Origin: Dietzia natronolimnaea
GTDB lineage: Bacteria; Actinomycetota; Actinomycetes; Mycobacteriales; Mycobacteriaceae
Strand: one strand, 5' to 3'
NCBI RefSeq assembly: GCF_039525805.1
Contig: NZ_BAAAHZ010000012.1
Length of the DNA: 64,000 bases
The translations under genes were made by a program, and so were the position numbers. Positions within the stretch are counted from its first letter, which is position 1. Every line of letters starts with the position of its first letter. The notes under the pieces were generated by a model. It had not been told where the DNA came from, ran no database searches, and saw only the letters and a program-made list of their open reading frames with translations. This document shows positions 18,007-25,408 of the stretch, one piece after another.

Positions 18007-18387
18007 TCAGGCAGCCGGCGCGTTGACGTCGGCCGGCAGGGCCTTGCGCGCGACCTCGATGAGCGCCGTGAAGGCGGCCGGGTCGGTGACGGCCAGGTCG
18101 GCGAGCACCTTGCGGTCCACCTCGACGCCCGCGAGCTTGAGGCCCTGGACGAAGCGGTTGTAGGTCATGTCGTTGGCGCGGGCCGCCGCGTTGATGCGGG
18201 TGATCCACAGCTTCCGGAAGTCGCCCTTGCGCGCGCGACGGTCACGGTAGCTGTAGGTCATCGAGTGGAGCATCTGCTCCTTGGCCTTGCGGTACAGCCG
18301 CGAACGCTGCCCGCGGTAGCCCTTGGTGGACTCGAGTACGGTCCTACGCTTCTTCTGGGCGTTGACTGCCCTCTTCACGCGTGCCAC
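18007..18387 (-). CDS. rplT: 50S ribosomal protein L20
   Basis: Large-subunit assembly protein of 126 residues. The basic N-terminus MARVKRAVNAQKKRRTVLE and the STKGYRGQRSRLYRKAKEQ and AAARANDMTYNRFVQGLK segments are those of L20. Starts with GTG at 18387. Third gene of the infC-rpmI-rplT operon, with the SpoU methyltransferase starting 11 bases after its stop. Confidence 0.97.
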   Translation of the reverse strand: MARVKRAVNAQKKRRTVLESTKGYRGQRSRLYRKAKEQMLHSMTYSYRDRRARKGDFRKLWITRINAAARANDMTYNRFVQGLKLAGVEVDRKVLADLAVTDPAAFTALIEVARKALPADVNAPAA

Positions 18388-18454
18388 TGGTCAATCCTCA
18401 CTGATCTGGGTGGTCACCTCACGGCGACCGGAAGTACTACGTATGGGAGAGGGC

Positions 18455-18649
18455 TCAGAGCCCGAGGAGCCGCTTGATGCGGGGGACGTCGGCCGGGGCG
18501 ACGTCCGTCCGACCGTCGAGACGACGGGTGCGCTTGGTGGGCTTCTTCTCCATGATGTGGCGGCGGTTGGCCTGCTGGCGCACGAGCTTGCCCGTCCCGG
18601 TCTTCCGGAAACGCTTGGCGGTGCCCTTGTGGGTCTTCATCTTCGGCAT
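18455..18649 (-). CDS. rpmI: 50S ribosomal protein L35
   Basis: Small basic protein of 64 residues: MPKMKTHKGTAKRFRKTGTGK is the classic L35 N-terminus, followed by RRHIMEKKPTKRTRRL. ATG start. It lies between infC and rplT as in nearly all bacteria. Confidence 0.97.
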   Translation of the reverse strand: MPKMKTHKGTAKRFRKTGTGKLVRQQANRRHIMEKKPTKRTRRLDGRTDVAPADVPRIKRLLGL

Positions 18650-18742
18650 GATCGGTCTTCCTCACATGGTTCGTCCCGGAGACCGGCGGGGTCTCGGGTG
18701 AGCGGACGACGTGCGTCCGGTGGTCGGTGTGGTGCCGGAGTC

Positions 18743-19309
18743 CTACTCCGAGGCGGGGTCGGTGACCTTCGACTCCTGCGCCTTGACCCGGGTCTTGGCG
18801 CCCTTGTGGGGGGCGACGACCATGGTCATGTTACGGCCGTCCTGCTTGGCACTGGTCTCGACGTATCCGTATTCGGTGATGTCGTCCGCCAGGCGCTGGA
18901 GCAGCCGGTACCCGAGCTCGGGGCGGGACTGCTCGCGACCGCGGAACATGATCGTCACCTTGACCTTGGAGCCCTTCTCGAGGAAACGGACGACGTTCCC
19001 CTTCTTGGTCTCGTAGTCATGGGTGTCGATCTTGGGCCGGAGCTTCTGCTCCTTGACCACGGTCTGCTGCTGGTTCTTCCGCGACTCGCGCTCTTTCTGC
19101 GCCGCCTCGTACTTGAACTTTCCGTAGTCCATGATCTTGCAGACCGGCGGGCGCGCGGTGGGCGCGACCTCGACGAGGTCCAGATCGGCCTCCAGGGCCA
19201 GACGAAGTGCATCCTCGACGCGAACGATCCCCACCTGCTCGCCCCCGGGGCCGACGAGTCGGACTTCGGGGACACGGATTCGTTCGTTGATACGTGCTTC
19301 GGCGCTGAT
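18743..19309 (-). CDS. infC: Translation initiation factor IF-3, AUC start
   Basis: Binds the 30S subunit and controls start-codon selection. The 188-residue reading begins ISAEARINERIRVPEVRLVGP and has the N-terminal domain, the KFKYEAAQKERESRKNQQQ linker, and the C-terminal domain (TIMFRGREQSRPELGYRLLQRLADD, AKQDGRNMTMVVAPH). There is no ATG or GTG at the right place; an ATC codon at 19309 sits just after a near-perfect Shine-Dalgarno (AGGAGGG, 19313-19319). Non-canonical starts on infC are known and let IF-3 repress its own translation, so the AUC start is very likely. Confidence 0.95.
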   Translation of the reverse strand: MSAEARINERIRVPEVRLVGPGGEQVGIVRVEDALRLALEADLDLVEVAPTARPPVCKIMDYGKFKYEAAQKERESRKNQQQTVVKEQKLRPKIDTHDYETKKGNVVRFLEKGSKVKVTIMFRGREQSRPELGYRLLQRLADDITEYGYVETSAKQDGRNMTMVVAPHKGAKTRVKAQESKVTDPASE

Positions 19310-19609
19310 GGGCCCTCCTCGGTAGATGGTGCTCTGTCCGCGACCGCTGGCGCGGTCGCGCATCCGCCCTCGAGGTACCCACGGCACCACCGGACACACC
19401 GGCGATACCGAGAAGGCCCCACGGCACGGATACCGGGGGCCTCTCACTCCTCACCCGTCGACGAGACGTCTCCGCGATACGCTCGCAGACCCCTCGTCGG
19501 GGGTGGTGACCATCAAACAACCCAGGGCGTCGGATGGTGGGAGATCGGGCTCCTCTTGGACGTCGGAACCCACCACTAAGCGGGTTCCCACAGTCGGAGC
19601 AGAACTCTA
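19310..19609 (-). promoter_or_regulatory. Structured leader of infC-rpmI-rplT with possible attenuator
   Basis: A candidate promoter on the minus strand is TTGGGG (19627-19632), 17 bases, TAGAGT (19604-19609), which would give a leader of nearly 290 bases. The leader contains a 7-bp stem AGGCCCC/GGGGCCT (19414-19420 with 19436-19442) and, just before the ribosome site, a perfect 9-bp hairpin CGCGACCGC/GCGGTCGCG (19339-19347 with 19352-19360). A 20-codon ATG frame (19513 to 19451) lies before the first hairpin but has no good ribosome site. A role in attenuation or L20/IF-3 feedback is inference. Confidence 0.5.
19313..19319 (-). promoter_or_regulatory. Strong ribosome binding site for the AUC start of infC
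   Basis: AGGAGGG on the minus strand, a few bases before the ATC at 19309. The exceptional match to the 16S anti-SD compensates for a poor start codon and fixes the start. Confidence 0.75.
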
Positions 19610-19680
19610 CCAGGATTCCCGGGGACCCCCAAACCGGTCCGACCGCCCGGAGTCGACCCGCCCGTGGGACAGTGTTCGGC

Positions 19681-20091
19681 ATGAACACCGACCACCCCGC
19701 GTCCACAGATCCCGCCGCCGACGCGACCGCAGAGAGTTCTCTCGAGGACCATCTCGACGCCCGCGAGGTCGAGATCGTCGAACTCGCCGACGTCCCCGCC
19801 CAGGAGATCATCTTCCGCTCGATCGTCGTGCTGATGAGCGCCGCGGCGGAGAAGCTGGGGCTGTCCGACGACGACCCGACCGCGAGCCCGCATCTCGACC
19901 TCGACGAATCGCGCAAGCTGATCACCTCGCTCGCCGGACTCGTGACCGGGTCCGCCGAGTACCTCGGGCCGCAGGCCAGCGTGGTGCGGGATGGACTCCA
20001 GGGGTTGCAGCGCGCGTTCCGCGAGGCCAGCGCGTTCCCCGACGAGCCCGGCGAGGGTCCCGGCGAGAAGTTCACCGGCCCCGTCTACTGA
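19681..20091 (+). CDS. DUF1844 family protein
   Basis: A 136-residue acidic protein with the DUF1844 core (IIFRSIVVLMSAAAEKLGLSD, then LDLDESRKLITSLAGLVTGS and LGPQASVVRDGLQGLQRAFREA). Function unknown; in actinobacteria the gene is regularly found divergent to infC, as here. ATG at 19681 gives the usual family length. The Asp/Glu-rich N-terminal stretch (residues 1-30) is probably disordered. Confidence 0.85.
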   Translation: MNTDHPASTDPAADATAESSLEDHLDAREVEIVELADVPAQEIIFRSIVVLMSAAAEKLGLSDDDPTASPHLDLDESRKLITSLAGLVTGSAEYLGPQASVVRDGLQGLQRAFREASAFPDEPGEGPGEKFTGPVY

Positions 20092-20101
20092 CCCCCGACT
20101 G

Positions 20102-20149
20102 CCCGACGCCGGGGTACGCGACGCCACGGTCGCACCCTCCGGCGTCGGG
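20102..20149. terminator. Bidirectional hairpin between DUF1844 gene and uvrA
   Basis: An 11-bp inverted repeat CCCGACGCCGG/CCGGCGTCGGG (20102-20112 with 20139-20149) encloses a smaller GCGAC/GTCGC stem. It fills the 58-base space between two convergent genes and probably ends both transcripts. Confidence 0.65.
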
Positions 20150-23100
20150 TCAGCGCAGGGCCCGTGCCTTGCGTGCCGCCTTGGCCGCGGTCTTGTCCGC
20201 CGCCGTCTTCCTCGCGGGCGCCTTCTTCGCGGGCGCCTTCGTGGCCGCGGCCTTGCTCGCCGCCGCCTTCTTGGCGGGCGCACCACCGACCGACACCGGG
20301 ACGGTCCGGGATCCCTCCGGGCCCTCCTGCGTGACCGGGAGGACCTGCGCGAGGAAGCGACCGGTGTGACTCTCCGGCACCGCCGCGACCTGTTCGGGGG
20401 TGCCCTCGGCCACGACGACGCCACCGCCGGCTCCACCCTCGGGCCCCATGTCGATCACCCAGTCGGCGCTCTTGATCACGTCGAGGTTGTGTTCGATCAC
20501 GATGACGGTGTTGCCCTTGTCGACCAGCCCCTGGATCACCAGGAGGAGCTTGGTGATGTCCTCGAAGTGCAGACCCGTGGTGGGCTCGTCGAGGATGTAG
20601 ACGGTCCGTCCACTCGACCGCTTCTGCAGCTCGGCCGCGAGTTTGACCCGCTGCGCCTCACCGCCGGACAGCGTGGGTGCCGACTGGCCCAGACGCACGT
20701 ACCCCAGGCCGACCTGCGAGAGGGTCTTGAGGTACCGGTGGATCGAGGTGATCGGCTCGAAGAACTCGCACGCCTCCTCGATGGGCATGTCGAGCACCTC
20801 GGCGATGGTCTTTCCCTTGTAGTGCACCTCGAGGGTCTCGCGGTTGTACCGGGCGCCGTGACACACCTCGCACGGGACGTAGACGTCCGGCAGGAAGTTC
20901 ATCTCGATCTTGAGCGTGCCGTCCCCCTGACACGCCTCGCAACGGCCGCCCTTGACGTTGAACGAGAACCGCCCCTGCTTGTAGCCCCGGACCTTGGCCT
21001 CGGTGGTCGCCGCGAACAACGTCCGGATCTTGTCGAACACCCCGGTGTACGTGGCCGGGTTGGACCGCGGGGTGCGACCGATCGGTGACTGGTCCACCTG
21101 GACCAGCTTGTCGAACGACTCCACCCCGTCGATGCGGGAGTGCCGTCCGGGAACCTGGCGCGCCCGGTTGAGCTGGTTGGCCAGCGAGGTGGCGAGGATG
21201 TCGTTGACGAGCGTGGACTTGCCTGAGCCGGACACGCCGGTGACGGCACACAGCACACCGCCCGGGAACACCACGTCGACGTTCTTGAGATTGTTCTCGC
21301 GAGCCCCGCGCACGTGGAGGACCTTCTCCGGGTTCAGTCCACGCCGCGTGTCGGGCACCGCGATCGACCGCCGCCCCGCCAGGTAGTCACCCGTGAGCGA
21401 CTCCTCGCTGGCCAGCAGACCCTCGTAGTCCCCGGAGTGCACCACCCGTCCGCCGTGTTCGCCGGCCAGGGGGCCGATGTCCACGATCCAGTCCGCCGCG
21501 CGGATGGTGTCCTCGTCGTGCTCCACCACGAGCAGCGTGTTCCCCAGGTCCCTCAGCCGGACGAGAGTGTCGATCAGGCGACGGTTGTCCCGCTGGTGCA
21601 GACCGATGGACGGCTCGTCGAGCACGTAGAGCACGCCGGCGAGACCGGACCCGATCTGGGTGGCCAGCCGGATGCGCTGGGCCTCCCCGCCGGACAGGCT
21701 GCCCGCCACCCGGTCCAGGGACAGGTAGTCCAGTCCCACGTCGAGGAGGAAACCCATGCGGGCCTGGATCTCCTTGAGGACCCGGCCGGCGATCATCGCC
21801 TGGCGGGAGTCCAGTTCGAGGCCGTCCAGGAATTCGGCGCAGTCCGCGACCGACATCCGGGAGATGTCGGCGATCGACCGGTCACGCCCGCCGGGGCCGG
21901 TCATCGTGACGGCGAGGATCTCCGGCTTGAGACGGGTCCCCTCACAGGCGGGGCACGGCACCTCCCGCATGTACCCCTGGTAGCGCTCCTTCTGCGAGTC
22001 CGACTCCGTCTGCTCCAGTCGGCGTTTGAGGAACGACATGACGCCCTCGAACTTGGCGTCGTAGGTCCGGACCCGGCCGTAGCGGTTCTTGTACCGCACC
22101 CGGACCTTCGTCGACGCCCCTCCGAGCACCGCCTTGCGCACCTTGGCGGGCAGGTCCTGCCAGGGGGTGCGCAGGTCGAAGCCCAGGTCGTCGGCCAGTC
22201 CCGAGAGCAACTGCTGGAAGTAGTCGGCGCTCTGGCCCCCCGACCACGGGGCGATCGCGCCGTCCGCCAACGACCGCTCGGGATCGGGTATCACCAGGTC
22301 GGGGTCCACCTCGAGGTGCGAGCCGAGCCCGTCGCAGACCGGGCAGGCGCCATAGGGGGAGTTGAAGGAGAACGCGCGGGGTTCCAGGTCGTCGAGCCCG
22401 ATCGGGTGGCCGTTGGGGCAGGCCATGTGCTCGGAGAACCGGCGCCGCCGGCCGGGGTCGGCCTCGTCGAGGTCAACGTAGTCGATGACGATCACCCCGT
22501 CCGCCAGTCCCAGCGCGGTCTCGACGGAATCGGTGAGCCGCTGGCGGGAGGACGGTTTGGCGGCGAGGCGGTCCACGACCACCTCGATGTCGTGCTTCTC
22601 CTGCTTCTTGAGCGTCGGCGGCTCCGCGAGGGTGTGGAGTTCTCCGTCCACCCGCACGCGGTTGTACCCGTCGGCCGCGAGTTGGGCGAAGAGGTCGACG
22701 AACTCGCCCTTGCGGGTGCGCACGACCGGCGCCAGCACCTGGAACCTGGCGCCCTCCTCCCCCTCGAGGATCTGGTCGACGATCTGCTGAGGGGTCTGAC
22801 GCGAGATCACCTCTCCGCACGTCGGACAGTGCGGAACACCCGCCCGCGCGTAGAGCAGACGCAGGTAGTCGTAGACCTCAGTGATGGTGCCCACCGTCGA
22901 CCGGGGGTTCCGGTTGGTGGACTTCTGGTCGATCGACACCGCCGGGGAGAGTCCCTCGATGAAGTCGACGTCCGGCTTGTCCATCTGACCGAGGAACATG
23001 CGCGCGTAGGAGGAGAGGGATTCGACGTACCGACGCTGCCCCTCGGCGAAGATGGTGTCGAAGGCCAACGAGGACTTGCCGGAGCCCGACAAACCCGTGA

Positions 23101-23188
23101 AGACGATCAGGGAGTCGCGCGGGACGTCGATGTCCACGCCCTTGAGGTTGTGTTCCCGTGCGCCGCGGACGACCAGACGGTCCACCAT
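20150..23188 (-). CDS. uvrA: UvrABC excinuclease subunit A with Lys/Ala-rich C-terminal tail
   Basis: Damage-recognition ATPase of nucleotide excision repair. The 1012-residue protein has two ABC-type ATPase modules (GLSGSGKSS near the N-terminus, GVSGSGKST in the second half), signatures SLSGGEAQRIRLA and TLSGGEAQRVKLA, Walker B VLYVLDEPSIGLH and VYILDEPTTGLH, and a zinc-binding GGRCEACQGDG...VPCEVCHG block. Residues about 969-1012 form an added tail of repeated KAPAKK/KAAA-type motifs. ATG at 23188 has a good Shine-Dalgarno (AAGGAG). The divergent metallo-hydrolase is a conserved neighbour. Confidence 0.97.
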   Translation of the reverse strand: MVDRLVVRGAREHNLKGVDIDVPRDSLIVFTGLSGSGKSSLAFDTIFAEGQRRYVESLSSYARMFLGQMDKPDVDFIEGLSPAVSIDQKSTNRNPRSTVGTITEVYDYLRLLYARAGVPHCPTCGEVISRQTPQQIVDQILEGEEGARFQVLAPVVRTRKGEFVDLFAQLAADGYNRVRVDGELHTLAEPPTLKKQEKHDIEVVVDRLAAKPSSRQRLTDSVETALGLADGVIVIDYVDLDEADPGRRRRFSEHMACPNGHPIGLDDLEPRAFSFNSPYGACPVCDGLGSHLEVDPDLVIPDPERSLADGAIAPWSGGQSADYFQQLLSGLADDLGFDLRTPWQDLPAKVRKAVLGGASTKVRVRYKNRYGRVRTYDAKFEGVMSFLKRRLEQTESDSQKERYQGYMREVPCPACEGTRLKPEILAVTMTGPGGRDRSIADISRMSVADCAEFLDGLELDSRQAMIAGRVLKEIQARMGFLLDVGLDYLSLDRVAGSLSGGEAQRIRLATQIGSGLAGVLYVLDEPSIGLHQRDNRRLIDTLVRLRDLGNTLLVVEHDEDTIRAADWIVDIGPLAGEHGGRVVHSGDYEGLLASEESLTGDYLAGRRSIAVPDTRRGLNPEKVLHVRGARENNLKNVDVVFPGGVLCAVTGVSGSGKSTLVNDILATSLANQLNRARQVPGRHSRIDGVESFDKLVQVDQSPIGRTPRSNPATYTGVFDKIRTLFAATTEAKVRGYKQGRFSFNVKGGRCEACQGDGTLKIEMNFLPDVYVPCEVCHGARYNRETLEVHYKGKTIAEVLDMPIEEACEFFEPITSIHRYLKTLSQVGLGYVRLGQSAPTLSGGEAQRVKLAAELQKRSSGRTVYILDEPTTGLHFEDITKLLLVIQGLVDKGNTVIVIEHNLDVIKSADWVIDMGPEGGAGGGVVVAEGTPEQVAAVPESHTGRFLAQVLPVTQEGPEGSRTVPVSVGGAPAKKAAASKAAATKAPAKKAPARKTAADKTAAKAARKARALR

Positions 23189-23319
23189 GGGTACTCCTTC
23201 CGAGGGGGATGTCGCCACGGACCCGTGGCGGTGGCCGTGCGCGCCGCATGGCCGCCGTCCCGCAGACGAAGGTACCAACGAACCCCGACACGCTTACCAC
23301 CACGAACCGCCGTCGCCGC

Positions 23320-23337
23320 CAGTAGCCTGCAATTATG
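23320..23337 (+). promoter_or_regulatory. Leaderless-type -10 element of the metallo-hydrolase gene
   Basis: TAGCCT followed by exactly 6 bases and then the ATG at 23335. Transcription starting about 7 bases after the hexamer would begin at the A of the start codon, and no Shine-Dalgarno is present. No clear -35 box is seen. Confidence 0.45.
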
Positions 23338-24036
23338 TCGAATCCCACCGAGTCCGTCCCCGAGCACATCACCCTCACCGAGGGCTACTCCGGCCGCCTG
23401 GGTGGCCGCCTGACCGGTGAGCGCTGGACCGTCGGCCCGGCCCGGTTGTCCAAGATCTCCGTCGGGGAGATGGACAACAACGTCTACGTGATCGAGTCCG
23501 TCTCGACGGGCGCGGCACTCCTCGTCGACGCCGCGAACGACGCCCCCCAGCTCATCGCGCACCTGCAGGCGCACGCCCCCGGGGTGAGAGAGGTGGTCAC
23601 GACCCACCTGCACGCCGACCACTGGATCGGCCTGTCGGAGACCGTCGAGGCCCTCGGCCTCACCACCATCGCCTCACCCGGTGACGCCGGGGACATCCAC
23701 GTACCGACCGACCGCCACGTCTCCCACGGTGACGAGCTCGTCGTGGGGGACCTGCGCGTCGGGGTGATCGGCCTGCGGGGTCACACCCCGGACGGCATCG
23801 GGCTCCTCCTCCGCACCGAGGAGGGGACCCACCTGTTCCCCGGGGACTCCCTCTTCCCCGGCGGACCGGGCAAGACGGGCACCCGGGAGCAGTTCGACAC
23901 CCTCATGGACGACCTCGAGTCCCGGGTCTTCGCCGTGCTCGAGGACGACGTGGTGGTCCACCCCGGGCACGGGGACGACACCACGCTCGGGGCCGAGCGT
24001 CCGAACCTCGGCACGTGGCGAGAGCGCGGCTGGTGA
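23335..24036 (+). CDS. Metallo-beta-lactamase fold hydrolase (glyoxalase II-like)
   Basis: A 233-residue MBL-fold protein with the full di-metal motif THLHADHW (HxHxDH), later VIGLRGHTPDGIGL (third His), FPGDSLFPGG (bridging Asp) and VVHPGHGDDTTLG (last His). Such proteins hydrolyse thioesters such as S-lactoylglutathione analogues; in mycothiol-using actinobacteria the thiol is likely different, so the substrate is not assigned. Divergent from uvrA with 146 bases between. The start is set by a leaderless-type promoter. Confidence 0.88.
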   Translation: MSNPTESVPEHITLTEGYSGRLGGRLTGERWTVGPARLSKISVGEMDNNVYVIESVSTGAALLVDAANDAPQLIAHLQAHAPGVREVVTTHLHADHWIGLSETVEALGLTTIASPGDAGDIHVPTDRHVSHGDELVVGDLRVGVIGLRGHTPDGIGLLLRTEEGTHLFPGDSLFPGGPGKTGTREQFDTLMDDLESRVFAVLEDDVVVHPGHGDDTTLGAERPNLGTWRERGW

Positions 24037-24217
24037 CGCCCGACGGTACCGACCGACCGGCCGATCAGAATCGTTATCCGGCCCCCGTCACAGCTGATCG
24101 TCCCAGCGCATCACGCAGGTCCGTAGGGTCCGTGGCGGGGGACGATCCTCCGACCGGAGGCGCCGGGCCGGGGTTTTCACTAGGTTCGACCACGCATCCC
24201 AATTCCCAGGAGGAACG

Positions 24218-25246
24218 ATGATCCGACGACTCGCACGACCCATGCTCGCCACGGTGTTCGTCATCGACGGCGTGGAGACGCTACGCAATCCGCAGGCCCA
24301 TGTGGCCAAGGCGGCCCCGCTCGTGGACAAGGCCGCACCCCTGGTGGAGAAGGGCGAGCAGGCCGTCAACGAGCACGTGACGACCTCCGTGCCGCCGGTC
24401 ACCAAGGACACCGAGACCCTGGTCAAGGCTCTCGCGGGAGTCAAGGTCGGTGCCGGTGTGCTGTTCGCGCTCGGCAAGGCCCCCCGCCTGTCGGCCCTCG
24501 CCCTCACGGCGTCGCACCTGCCCACGACCGTCACCCGCAACGACTTCTGGGCGGAGTCCGACCCCGCCGCCAAGAGCCGCAAGACCACCGGTCTGGCGAC
24601 CGACGTCGCCCTGCTCGGTGCGCTCCTGCTCGCATCGGTCGACACCGCCGGCCAGCCGGGCCTGACGTGGCGTGCCCGCAAGGCCGGGGACAAGGTCTCG
24701 GCCAAGCTGCCCGGCGCCAAGGCCGAGTCCGTGGCCGCCGGCGCCGCGATCGCGGGGGTCGCCCACAACGTGGCCGACCACGCCCGCGGTGTCGCCGACT
24801 CCGTGAAGGACAAGGCCCCCGAAGTCGCGGACACCGTCCGCGAGAAGGCCCCCGAGGTCGCCGACCAGGTCCGTGGTCAGGCGTCCGGCGTCGCGGACGT
24901 GGTCCGGGCGAAGGCCCCGGAGGTCGCCGAGCTCCTCCGTGAGCGGACCGCGGCGGCACGCAAGCAGGCCGCCCCGATCGCCGCCCAGGTGAGGGACCAG
25001 GCCGGCGTCGCCGCCCACGTCGCCGCCGAACAGGCCGCGGAGACCCGCGAGGTCGCCCGCGACCGCGCGGCCCACGTCCGGGAGGTCGCCGCCGCGCGCG
25101 CCGACAAGGTGGACACCAAGGACCTCCGAAAGTCCGTCGAGTCGGCCAAGAAGAAGGCCCGGAAGGACGCCCGGAAGAAGGTCACCACCGCCAAGAAGAC
25201 GAGTGACCGCGCCCGGAGCAAGGCCGCGGCCGCCATCCGGCCCTGA
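24218..25246 (+). CDS. DoxX-like membrane protein with C-terminal 11-residue repeats
   Basis: A 342-residue protein. The N-terminal third resembles the DoxX family (LARPMLATVFVIDGVETLRNP at the start, then helices around 66-100 and 125-142 such as VALLGALLLASVDTAG). From about residue 192 there are five consecutive 11-residue units of the form VADxVRxKAPE (192-246), continuing into a less regular Ala/Glu/Arg-rich helix and a very basic tail (KSVESAKKKARKDARKKV...). The 11-mer pattern is typical of amphipathic lipid- or surface-binding helices (apolipoprotein/LEA-like). Start ATG with Shine-Dalgarno AGGAGGA. A membrane-anchored scaffold or lipid-associated role is inferred. Confidence 0.75.
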   Translation: MIRRLARPMLATVFVIDGVETLRNPQAHVAKAAPLVDKAAPLVEKGEQAVNEHVTTSVPPVTKDTETLVKALAGVKVGAGVLFALGKAPRLSALALTASHLPTTVTRNDFWAESDPAAKSRKTTGLATDVALLGALLLASVDTAGQPGLTWRARKAGDKVSAKLPGAKAESVAAGAAIAGVAHNVADHARGVADSVKDKAPEVADTVREKAPEVADQVRGQASGVADVVRAKAPEVAELLRERTAAARKQAAPIAAQVRDQAGVAAHVAAEQAAETREVARDRAAHVREVAAARADKVDTKDLRKSVESAKKKARKDARKKVTTAKKTSDRARSKAAAAIRP

Positions 25247-25281
25247 CGATCCGCTCCCCCGGTGCCCGCGCACCGGAAGTC

Positions 25282-25311
25282 GACGACCCCGCCCCCACGG
25301 GCGGGGTCGTC
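25282..25311 (+). terminator. Strong hairpin terminator after the DoxX-like gene
   Basis: A perfect 13-bp GC-rich stem GACGACCCCGCCC/GGGCGGGGTCGTC (25282-25294 with 25299-25311) with a 4-base loop, 36 bases after the stop codon. It separates this gene from the HelD-like gene on the same strand. Confidence 0.75.
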
Positions 25312-25408
25312 GGCGTCGGTGGGCCCTGCGCGAGACCCGGTAGCCTGGTTGTCCTGCACTGCGCGGTACACCCACCCGATGCGCAGTCCCCACCCGAGAG
25401 GAGCGCGC

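Noticed and set aside
19534..19680. N-terminal extension of the DUF1844 protein
   Set aside because: The extra 49 residues are not like the family and would overlap the infC promoter region; the ATG at 19681 fits.
23189..23334. LexA/SOS box between uvrA and the metallo-hydrolase
   Set aside because: I looked for CGAAC-N4-GTTCG; only single GAAC half-sites are present.
21314..23413. 700-codon plus-strand frame opposite uvrA
   Set aside because: Antisense to a certain uvrA; no domain, and caused by GC-biased codons.
25312..25408. Rifampicin-associated element before the HelD-like gene
   Set aside because: A GGGCC...GACCC-like stretch near 25321-25338 is only weakly symmetric; not enough to call.
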